Assembly: GCA_017861475.1 (NCBI GenBank)
Contig: JAGFXV010000021.1
Coordinates: 1-12,373 of the forward strand
Reading direction: 5' to 3'
Source: Bacillota bacterium
GTDB lineage: Bacteria > Bacillota > Syntrophomonadia > Syntrophomonadales > Syntrophomonadaceae
Length of the DNA stretch: 12,373 bases
Shown here: one piece after another, positions 6,730 to 12,373 of the stretch
Position numbering within the stretch: the stretch's first letter is position 1
How the letters are laid out: each line of letters begins with the position of its first letter
Translations under genes and position numbers: made by a program
The notes under the pieces: model-generated
What the model was told of the DNA's origin: nothing
The model's input: only the letters and a program-made list of their open reading frames with translations
Database searches by the model: none

Positions 6730-8529
6730 ATGTTTGCTTGGAAAGGTAAAATCTTGCGCGTAAATCTCAGCGACGGAACCGTAAAAGCTGAACCCCTTAA
6801 CCAGGAATATGCAGAACAATATATCGGGGCCCGTGGTCTGGGAACCAAATACTTTGTGGAAGAAGTAGATCCCAAGGTGGATCCGCTCAGTCCGGAAAAT
6901 AAAATCATATTTATGGCCGGTCCTCTCACTGGTACTTTTGCCGGATCTGCTGGACGATACAATGTAGTGACCAAGGGACCGTTAAATGGAACAATCGCGG
7001 CTTCCAATTCCGGAGGAACATTTGGGCCTGAGCTCAAATATGCTGGCTGGGACGGCATTATTTTTGAGGGACGAGCTGAAAATCCTGTTTATTTGTCCAT
7101 TTACAATGACCAGGTAGACCTGAAATCTGCGGCAGAACTTTGGGGGCAGGATGTCTTTGCAACCACCGATGCATTGAAGGCAGTAATGGACGAAGAAGCC
7201 AAGGTCTGCTGCATCGGCCCGGCCGGAGAAAATCTGGTCAAGTATGCCTGTATTATGAATGAATATCACCGTGCTGCCGGACGTTCTGGTGTCGGTGCAG
7301 TCATGGGCTCCAAGAACCTAAAGGCGATCGTGGTGAAAGGCACCCAGGGAATTGTGGTGGAAGATCCCAAGGCGTTTATGGAAGCGGCTATTGACGCGCG
7401 CACCAAGCTGAGAGAGCACCCGGTTAGCGGACAGGGACTGGCGGCATATGGCACCAATGTTCTGGTCAACATTTTGAACGAACATGGGGGGCTGCCGGTT
7501 AAAAATTTCAGTGAAGCGGCTGTTTTCCCCAACGCCGAAAAAATATCCGGAGAATATCAGGCCGAAAAATATCTGGTAAGGAACAAAGGATGCTTCGGCT
7601 GTACGATCGGCTGTGGAAGGGTTACCGACATCCCCAAAGGTCCTTTCAAGAGCGCGGGTGAAGGTCCGGAATACGAGGCGACCTGGACTTTTGGAGCCAA
7701 TCTGGCCATTGATGATTTCGAAGCTATCTGCAGGGCCAATTTCCTTTGCAATGAACTGGGATTGGATCCGATCACGCTGGGAGGCACCATTTCCTGCGCC
7801 ACAGAGATGGTGGAAAAAGGCATTATCCCGCGTTCAACAGCCGATCTGCGCTGGGGTGACGGTGCCACGTTGGTCGATCTGGTGAGCAAAACAGCTTACC
7901 GGGAAGGATTCGGAGATGAACTGGCGGAAGGATCTTATCGTTTGGCTGAGAAGTATGGTTATCCGGAATACTCAATGACCGCCAAAAAGCAGGAAATGCC
8001 TGCATACGATCCACGCGGACAGCAGGGTATCGGACTGAATTATGCAACTTCCAACCGGGGCGGTTGCCATGTGCGTGGCTATATGACTTCTCCTGAAGTA
8101 CTCGGCATTCCCGTCAAGGTTGATCCGGATGAAACCGAGGGCAAGCCGGCTCTGCTGAAGCTGTTCCAGGATCTTACCGCTCTGGTGGACGCTTCCGGGC
8201 TGTGTCTGTTCGTTACTTTTGCGCTGGGACTACCGGAAATCGCTGCCCAGATTCGGACGGCTACCGGATTGGATCTTAGTGATGAAGAGTATCTGCTGAT
8301 CGGTGAGCGGATCTGGAATATGGAACGTCTCTTCAACCTTCGGGCAGGTTTCACCACCAAGGATGATACGTTGCCGCCGCGTCTGCTGAAAGAACCGATG
8401 AAAGGCGGACCGCACGAAGGCAAAGTAGTACGTCTGGATATTATGCTGCCTGAATATTACAGTCTGCGGGGCTGGGATGAGCAGGGTATTCCTACGGAAG
8501 AAAAACTCATTGAACTGAGTTTGGTTTAA
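6730..8529 (+). CDS. aor: Tungsten-type aldehyde ferredoxin oxidoreductase, catalytic subunit
   Basis: A 599-residue AOR-family enzyme, close to the usual length of about 600. It would oxidise aldehydes to carboxylates (or run in reverse) at a bis-tungstopterin site. The N-terminal domain is typical ([37 protein letters not shown]). The [4Fe-4S] ligands are C288, C291 and C295 (CFGCTIGC) plus C492 (DASGLCLF), nearly the positions known for the Pyrococcus furiosus enzyme. The acidic active-site segment GEGPEYE is at 310-316. Whether tungsten or molybdenum is bound cannot be read from sequence; this family normally uses tungsten. The start is ATG 6730, two bases after the previous stop, with a GGAGGAGGGG ribosome binding site. 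The substrate range is unknown. Confidence 0.94.
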   Translation: MFAWKGKILRVNLSDGTVKAEPLNQEYAEQYIGARGLGTKYFVEEVDPKVDPLSPENKIIFMAGPLTGTFAGSAGRYNVVTKGPLNGTIAASNSGGTFGPELKYAGWDGIIFEGRAENPVYLSIYNDQVDLKSAAELWGQDVFATTDALKAVMDEEAKVCCIGPAGENLVKYACIMNEYHRAAGRSGVGAVMGSKNLKAIVVKGTQGIVVEDPKAFMEAAIDARTKLREHPVSGQGLAAYGTNVLVNILNEHGGLPVKNFSEAAVFPNAEKISGEYQAEKYLVRNKGCFGCTIGCGRVTDIPKGPFKSAGEGPEYEATWTFGANLAIDDFEAICRANFLCNELGLDPITLGGTISCATEMVEKGIIPRSTADLRWGDGATLVDLVSKTAYREGFGDELAEGSYRLAEKYGYPEYSMTAKKQEMPAYDPRGQQGIGLNYATSNRGGCHVRGYMTSPEVLGIPVKVDPDETEGKPALLKLFQDLTALVDASGLCLFVTFALGLPEIAAQIRTATGLDLSDEEYLLIGERIWNMERLFNLRAGFTTKDDTLPPRLLKEPMKGGPHEGKVVRLDIMLPEYYSLRGWDEQGIPTEEKLIELSLV

Positions 8530-8537
8530 CAAACGAG

Positions 8538-8588
8538 AATGCAGTTTGAGGTTTATGGTTGAGTAATTCATCATAAACCTCCTGCATT
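8538..8588 (+). repeat. Strong hairpin between the AOR and NuoE-like genes
   Basis: The left arm AATGCAG-TTT-GAGGTTTATG (8538-8557) and right arm CATAAACCTCCTGCATT (8572-8588) form a 17-bp stem with a three-base bulge and a 14-base loop. No U-run follows, so it is not a standard terminator. It sits eight bases after the AOR stop in a 123-base gap, by far the widest gap inside the operon. It could protect the upstream mRNA end or partly reduce read-through. Confidence 0.7.
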
Positions 8589-8652
8589 ATTCCTGCGAAT
8601 TCTGAAAAATACAAGCCCGGTGGAATTTTTCCCGTTTAGGAGGCGTTAATTC

Positions 8653-9147
8653 ATGCAAATAGATGCCAAGGAATATGAAAATGCCAGCGCTTATAAAAGT
8701 CTGATCGAATCCTACGCAGGGAAACCCGAATATCTTCTGGCCATCATGCAGGATATGCAAAGACAATACAACTATCTCCCCCGCCTGGCGATCACCATGA
8801 TCGCTGCGCATGTGGGCCTGCCGGTCAGTCGTGTCTATGCCATGGCTTCCTTTTACAAGGCATTCAGCCTCACCCCCAAAGGCCGGTTCGTAATTCGGGT
8901 TTGCGACGGTACGGCTTGTCATATCAAAAATTCTGAAACCCTGCTTGACCAGATCGAGAAGCAACTGCAGGCAAGGCCCGGAGAAACGACGGCGGACGGT
9001 CTTTTTTCGGTTGAAACGGTTAATTGTCTGGGTGCTTGTGCGCTGGCTCCGGTTATGGTGATAAACGGCAGAGTATATGGCAAGGTCAACCGCAGTGATG
9101 TGGAAAGGATCATCAAGGAGTATGGGGGGCAGAGCGATGCAAACTGA
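8653..9147 (+). CDS. NuoE/HydC-like [2Fe-2S] subunit
   Basis: A 164-residue thioredoxin-like [2Fe-2S] protein of the complex I 24-kDa family. The helical N-terminal part (YNYLPRLAITMIAAHVGLPVSRVYAMASFY) is typical. The cluster ligands are C84, C89 (CDGTAC) and C125, C129 (CLGAC). In NADH-linked hydrogenases, formate dehydrogenases and bifurcating enzymes this subunit partners the NuoF-like flavoprotein. ATG 8653 is preceded by AGGAGG at 8638-8643 (spacing 9). The next gene overlaps its end by 11 bases, which supports coupled translation. Confidence 0.93.
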   Translation: MQIDAKEYENASAYKSLIESYAGKPEYLLAIMQDMQRQYNYLPRLAITMIAAHVGLPVSRVYAMASFYKAFSLTPKGRFVIRVCDGTACHIKNSETLLDQIEKQLQARPGETTADGLFSVETVNCLGACALAPVMVINGRVYGKVNRSDVERIIKEYGGQSDAN

Positions 9148-10954
9148 GATGAATCTTGGCAGTGATGACCGGCAGACCGTATTGGTCTGCTGTGGTACCG
9201 GCTGTACCGCCAATGGCGGCCGGGAGGTATTCAATGCTTTTGAAACAAGTCTGCAGGATCATCCGGAAATACAAGTGCTGCCAGTAGTGAAGGCGACCGG
9301 CTGCAATGGATGGTGTGAAAAGGGCCCGCTGGTCAGGCTGCTGCCCCGGGACATAACCTATTGCAGTGTAGCTCCTGCCGACGTTGATGAAATCATTAAC
9401 AAAACCTTGCTGGATGGAGTGCTGGTCAAACGACTCCTTTATCGTGATCCGGTCAGCAAGGAACATTTGACTTCCCACCATCTAACTGACTTTTATCGTA
9501 AACAGCACAAGATAGCGCTGCGCAATATTGGAGAAATAGATCCCGGTCAAATAGACGATTATGTCCAGCGAGGCGGATACCAGGCCCTGCAAAAAGCATT
9601 GCTGGGGATGAAGGGCCAGGAAGTTATTGACACGATTAAAGCATCCGGGCTTAGAGGCCGAGGAGGCGGGGGGTTCCCCACCGGTCAGAAGTGGCAGGCC
9701 TGCCGCAATGCCTCCGGGAATACCAAATACATCATCTGCAACGGTGATGAGGGAGATCCTGGTGCTTTTATGGATCGCAGCATCATGGAAGGTGATCCGC
9801 ATACAGTTATTGAAGGTATGATCCTGGGCGCATATGCAGTTGGAGCTTCACATGGATATATTTATGTGCGCGACGAATATGATCTGGCCGTGCAGTATCT
9901 GCGCAAAGCAGTGGACGATGCCCGCCAGCGTGGTTATCTTGGCAACAACATCCTGAATACCGGCTTTGTCTTTGACATTGATCTGATTAGGGGCGGAGGT
10001 GCTTTCGTCTGCGGGGAGGAGACTGCCCTGATCGCATCCATCGAGGGACGGGTCGGCGAACCCCATGACAAGTATATTTTCCCGACGGAAAAAGGTCTGT
10101 GGGGCAAGCCCACCGTCATAAACAACGTGGAAACCTGGGCCAACGTTCCGGTCATAGTTTTGCATGGCCCTGCGTCTTTTGCCGCCATTGGCACAGCCAA
10201 CAGCAAGGGCACCAAGGTCTTTTCACTGGTAGGAAAAGTGGTCAATACTGGTCTGGTGGAAGTTCCTATGGGTACTACGCTGCGGGAAATCATCTATGAA
10301 ATCGGCGGCGGGGTTTTGAAAAAACGCAGTTTCAAAGCAGTACAGACCGGAGGGCCTTCGGGTGGATGCATACCAGCTGAGTTGCTTGATCTGCCCATCG
10401 ATTTTGACAGTTTGACGGAAGCAGGCTCGATGATGGGCTCAGGCGGTCTGATCGTTATGGATGATCGTACCTGTATGGTTGAAGTAGCCCGCTATTATGT
10501 CAATTTCCTGGCGGGTGAATCTTGTGGCAAATGTACGCCTTGCAGGGAAGGAATCCGTGCCCTGCTGGAAATATTGACCCGGATCAGTGAAGGGCAAGGG
10601 AGCATCGGCGATCTGGATCTGCTGGAGGATATCAGTTTCACCATGCAACAGGCCTCGCTTTGCGCTTTGGGAAGAACCGCCCCTAACCCGGTCCTGTCGA
10701 CACTGCGCTATTTTCGTGAGGAGTATCTGGAACACATTGAACAGCATCGTTGTCCGGCAGGTGTTTGTAGGGCTCTATCAATATTTTATATTGATCCCGA
10801 AGTATGCAACGGCTGCGGCGTATGCGCCAGACATTGTGCGGTTAACGCCATACAGGGTGAGAAGAAGCAAGCCCATGTGATTGACGAATCCATCTGCATT
10901 CATTGCGGCGAATGCTATCGTCAATGTGCTTTTGACGCCATCAAGCTGCGCTAG
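9137..10954 (+). CDS. HydB/NuoF-like NADH-binding flavoprotein with extra Fe-S domains
   Basis: A 605-residue flavoprotein exchanging electrons between NAD(H), FMN and Fe-S clusters. It has an N-terminal thioredoxin-like [2Fe-2S] domain (C18 or C19, C23, C56, C60). A NuoF core follows, with the FMN/NADH glycine-rich loop GLRGRGGGGFPTG from residue 171 and NGDEGDPGAF from 202, then an SLBB-type region and a [4Fe-4S] set C463, C466, C469 (ESCGKCTPC), C509. A CPAGVC motif (C539, C544) after EEYLEHI resembles the zinc-site segment of HydB. The C-terminal 2 x [4Fe-4S] ferredoxin uses C557, 560, 563, 567 and C587, 590, 593, 597. Plain complex I NuoF lacks the first and last domains; this layout is that of HydB in bifurcating hydrogenases. 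The start chosen is ATG 9137; ATG 9122 and ATG 9149 are alternatives, and the frame is open back to 9077. Confidence 0.92.
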   Translation: MQTEMNLGSDDRQTVLVCCGTGCTANGGREVFNAFETSLQDHPEIQVLPVVKATGCNGWCEKGPLVRLLPRDITYCSVAPADVDEIINKTLLDGVLVKRLLYRDPVSKEHLTSHHLTDFYRKQHKIALRNIGEIDPGQIDDYVQRGGYQALQKALLGMKGQEVIDTIKASGLRGRGGGGFPTGQKWQACRNASGNTKYIICNGDEGDPGAFMDRSIMEGDPHTVIEGMILGAYAVGASHGYIYVRDEYDLAVQYLRKAVDDARQRGYLGNNILNTGFVFDIDLIRGGGAFVCGEETALIASIEGRVGEPHDKYIFPTEKGLWGKPTVINNVETWANVPVIVLHGPASFAAIGTANSKGTKVFSLVGKVVNTGLVEVPMGTTLREIIYEIGGGVLKKRSFKAVQTGGPSGGCIPAELLDLPIDFDSLTEAGSMMGSGGLIVMDDRTCMVEVARYYVNFLAGESCGKCTPCREGIRALLEILTRISEGQGSIGDLDLLEDISFTMQQASLCALGRTAPNPVLSTLRYFREEYLEHIEQHRCPAGVCRALSIFYIDPEVCNGCGVCARHCAVNAIQGEKKQAHVIDESICIHCGECYRQCAFDAIKLR

Positions 10955-10965
10955 GAGGAATTATG

Positions 10966-11706
10966 ATGAAGATTACTGTAAACGGGCAGGAACGGGAAGC
11001 GCATGCGGGAGAAAGCATTTTGGATCTTTGCAGAAGGGAAGGAATTCCCATTCCGACCTTTTGTTATCATCAGGCCTTTGGAGGGCAGGGAGCCTGCCGG
11101 ATGTGCATGGTCGAAATCAAGGAGGATGGGCAGTCACGTTCCCGGCTGGTAGCTGCCTGCACGTATCCGCTCACCAAAACGGCCGAAATTATAACTGAAT
11201 CAGAACAAATCCAGAGGATTCGTCGCACCATCGTTATGCTGCTGGCCCGCAGGGCCGGGGAAAATCCCTTGCTTGAAGAGTTGAGCCGTGCTTATGGCGC
11301 AGCACACCTGCCTGCAATCACGGTTGAACCAGCCAACTGCATCCTTTGCGGGCTTTGCATCCATGCCTGTGCTGAAATGGGCAGGAGTGCGATTTGGAGT
11401 ATGTTCCGGGGCGTTGACAAACGCATAGCGACTCCTTACGATGAAGCTTCTGACGATTGCATGGGCTGTGCTGCCTGCGCCCGGGTATGTCCCACCCAGG
11501 CCATCAAAGTGGAGGAAGAAGATGCGGTCAGGAAAATATGGAACAAAACCTTCGCGCTGGTTTCCTGCTCGCGCTGCGGCAAATATTATGCTACCCGTGA
11601 AGAACTCGAATATCTGAGCAAACACGGGGACTTTGGCCAGCAACAATTATGCGAAACCTGCCGCAAAAAAAATCTGGCATATAATATCAAGACCTTTCAA
11701 CAATAA
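10966..11706 (+). CDS. NuoG/HydA-like ferredoxin subunit ([2Fe-2S] + 2 x [4Fe-4S]) with C-terminal CxxC pairs
   Basis: A 246-residue electron-transfer subunit corresponding to the N-terminal part of NuoG/HydA. A plant-type [2Fe-2S] domain uses C33, C44, C47 and C65. The next segment (about 75-110), which in NuoG holds a His-Cys3 cluster, contains no cysteine. Two [4Fe-4S] clusters follow: C125, 128, 131, 135 and C165, 168, 171, 175. The tail has two CxxC pairs (C201/C204 and C229/C232), which could bind zinc or iron. No catalytic hydrogenase or molybdopterin domain follows, so catalysis must come from the AOR. AGGAGG at 10953-10958 overlaps the previous stop. It is seven bases from ATG 10966 and four from ATG 10963, so the second ATG is preferred, but 10963 is possible. 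Confidence 0.9.
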   Translation: MKITVNGQEREAHAGESILDLCRREGIPIPTFCYHQAFGGQGACRMCMVEIKEDGQSRSRLVAACTYPLTKTAEIITESEQIQRIRRTIVMLLARRAGENPLLEELSRAYGAAHLPAITVEPANCILCGLCIHACAEMGRSAIWSMFRGVDKRIATPYDEASDDCMGCAACARVCPTQAIKVEEEDAVRKIWNKTFALVSCSRCGKYYATREELEYLSKHGDFGQQQLCETCRKKNLAYNIKTFQQ

Positions 11707-11715
11707 TGGAGATAA

Positions 11716-11817
11716 ATGAAGCTGATAATCTGTAACAGCTGTGTTACACTGGAGGCAGAAGCTGCTCTCCGCTGCATGGGCAGGGAGGGCAGTTTTGCTG
11801 AAGAGGTGGTTATGTGA
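11716..11817 (+). CDS. Possible 33-residue protein overlapping the activator start
   Basis: ATG 11716 opens a 33-codon frame beginning MKLIICNSCVTLEAE and ending in a TGA (11815-11817) that overlaps the GTG of the activator gene by four bases. GGAG at 11708-11711 is four bases upstream, and the previous gene ends nine bases before. This gapless spacing is what one expects of a real gene in an operon. The product would be soluble, with one CxxC pair and a helical acidic tail. I recognise no family. A perfect 18-bp palindrome lies within it, so the stretch may instead be regulatory DNA or a translational leader for the activator. Confidence 0.45.
   Translation: MKLIICNSCVTLEAEAALRCMGREGSFAEEVVM
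11731..11748 (+). promoter_or_regulatory. Palindromic operator TGTAACA-N4-TGTTACA before the activator gene
   Basis: TGTAACA (11731-11737), GCTG, TGTTACA (11742-11748) is a perfect 7-4-7 inverted repeat. The same heptamers occur in the control region of the AOR operon (5955, 6016). Its place 66 bases before the activator start suggests autoregulation or a further activator site; this is inferred. Confidence 0.5.
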
Positions 11818-12050
11818 CGGACAAGCATCAATCAAATCGTACGAAGCAGTTGTGGGAAGAATTTATAACCAGCGGAAAACTGGACAGCAACAAACTGTCC
11901 TCGATCGTGAAATCTTCCTGGCAGCGTTGTTATGCTGCCGGGGTCGATCCTTATGACGGGCGCAGCCATAACCTGCTTGGTGCGGAGAAGCTGGAACAAC
12001 TGCTCAGGAAACGTGCCGATCTCAGGTTTTTTGGTTATGCTGACCGATGA
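11814..12050 (+). CDS. Sigma-54 activator of AcoR type, N-terminal fragment before a frame break
   Basis: This is the start of an enhancer-binding transcription activator of the acetoin/alcohol regulator (AcoR) type. LWEEFITSG and SSWQRCYAAGVDPY are the characteristic N-terminal motifs, up to RKRADL at about residue 69. The frame then gives nine more codons that do not fit the family and stops at TGA 12048. The continuation in family register (SGFLVMLTDERG) is in another frame from 12022. GTG 11814 overlaps the stop of the small frame upstream, with AAGAGG at 11801-11806 seven bases before. Its place at the end of an operon driven by a sigma-54 promoter makes it the obvious candidate regulator. 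Confidence 0.8.
   Translation: MTDKHQSNRTKQLWEEFITSGKLDSNKLSSIVKSSWQRCYAAGVDPYDGRSHNLLGAEKLEQLLRKRADLRFFGYADR
12015..12026 (+). other. Frameshift with small internal deletion in the activator gene
   Basis: The protein fits the AcoR family up to RADL in one frame and again from SGFLV (base 12022) in another. Family members carry about 17-18 residues between these points (the A-P-x-x-x-x-L stretch). A loss of around 50 bases (remainder 2 when divided by 3) at 12018-12022 accounts for both the missing residues and the shift. Removing one T from the nearby T6 run would restore the frame but not the missing residues. Confidence 0.65.
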
Positions 12051-12373
12051 ACGCGGTTTCATTATGGAGGTACTGGGTGCGCCGAAAACGCTGGCCCAGG
12101 CCCGGCAGATAAACTTTGTAAGAGGAGCTGCCTGGACCGAGCAGGAAGTAGGCACTAATGCTATTGGTACGGTGCTGCAGGAAAAAATACCTTTACAGAT
12201 CAGCAGTTATGAACATTATTGTCAGTTGCACCATATATGGACGTGTTCGGCAGCCCCAATATTTAATGAGCAGAAGCAAATCATTGGGGTGATCAACATG
12301 TCCGGGCCTTCACAGGAAGCGCACCAGCATACCCTGGGAATGGTGGTTTCTGCAGCAACGGCCATCATGTTCG
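12022..12373 (+). CDS. Sigma-54 activator of AcoR type, GAF domain continuation (3' end outside window)
   Basis: This frame is open to the right edge and encodes the GAF sensor part. It runs from SGFLVMLTDERGFIMEVLG through RGAAWTEQEVGTNAIGT, YEHYCQLHHIWTCSAAPIF and IIGVINMSGPS to HTLGMVVSAATAI. These are hallmark segments of AcoR-like activators, whose GAF domain is thought to sense small metabolites. The AAA+ domain (with GAFTGA) and the DNA-binding helix-turn-helix would lie beyond 12373 and cannot be checked. No start codon with a ribosome binding site suits this segment alone, so it belongs to the gene beginning at 11814. Confidence 0.82.

Noticed and set aside
9077..9136. Longer start for the NuoF-like protein
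   Set aside because: It would overlap the NuoE-like gene by about 70 bases and adds low-similarity residues; ATG 9137 leads directly into the thioredoxin-like domain.
8653..11706. Respiratory complex I operon
   Set aside because: Only NuoE/F/G-like genes are present, the NuoG-like protein lacks the long catalytic-type domain, and no membrane subunits occur; the AOR context fits a soluble enzyme.
12027..12032. Simple homopolymer error (T6) as the only cause of the activator frameshift
   Set aside because: Removing one T restores the frame but leaves 17-18 conserved residues missing; the sequence from 12022 already reads SGFLV in the second frame.
1..12373. CRISPR arrays, tRNA/rRNA genes, insertion sequences, phage genes
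   Set aside because: No direct-repeat arrays, cloverleaf-like segments, transposase or integrase frames, or terminal inverted repeats were seen.

Overview
The window reads as a chromosomal segment of a strictly anaerobic bacterium, most likely a Firmicute of the Clostridia/Peptococcaceae or Negativicutes type. This is inferred from strong AGGAGG-type ribosome binding sites, GTG starts, a tungsten-type aldehyde ferredoxin oxidoreductase (AOR), many iron-sulfur proteins and a sigma-54 activator of the AcoR type. The species cannot be named from the sequence alone. Every supported gene is on the + strand.

Region 1 (1-3998) is a signalling block. A hybrid sensor kinase enters from outside the left edge (PAS-PAS-PAS-GAF-HisKA-HATPase-REC-HPt). 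Its frame is broken inside the GAF domain near 1310-1320, where about 40 residues of that domain are also missing. A response regulator with an active-looking GGDEF domain (diguanylate cyclase) follows.

Region 2 (4101-5959) holds a double-hotdog MaoC-like protein, a MoaD/ThiS-like sulfur carrier ending in GGG, and a ThiF/MoeB-like adenylyltransferase. The last two probably supply sulfur for the pterin cofactor of the downstream AOR. The run ends at a rho-independent terminator (6044-6072).

Region 3 (5955-6115) is the control region of the AOR operon. It has an array of TGTAACA-like half-sites spaced 11 bp apart and a full-consensus sigma-54 promoter (TGGCACG-N4-TTGCT) at 6090-6105.

Region 4 (6248-11706) encodes a five-subunit oxidoreductase: a polyferredoxin small subunit (4 x [4Fe-4S]), the AOR catalytic subunit, a NuoE-like [2Fe-2S] protein, a HydB/NuoF-like flavoprotein with extra [2Fe-2S] and 2 x [4Fe-4S] domains, and a truncated NuoG/HydA-like ferredoxin subunit. 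This set matches what is known of NAD- and ferredoxin-linked, proposed electron-bifurcating aldehyde oxidoreductases. A strong hairpin separates the AOR half from the NuoE/F/G-like half.

Region 5 (11716-12373) holds a possible 33-residue protein. It overlaps by 4 nt the start of a sigma-54 activator with an AcoR-type GAF domain. The same TGTAACA/TGTTACA motif seen in front of the AOR operon lies inside the small reading frame as a perfect palindrome. The activator is also interrupted: about 18 residues and the frame are lost near 12020, and it runs off the right edge.

The likely logic is that an aldehyde, alcohol or related signal activates the AcoR-like protein. It would bind the TGTAACA sites and drive sigma-54 transcription of the aldehyde oxidoreductase operon. 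The two gene breaks could be real decay or assembly errors, and the whole circuit should be judged with that in mind.
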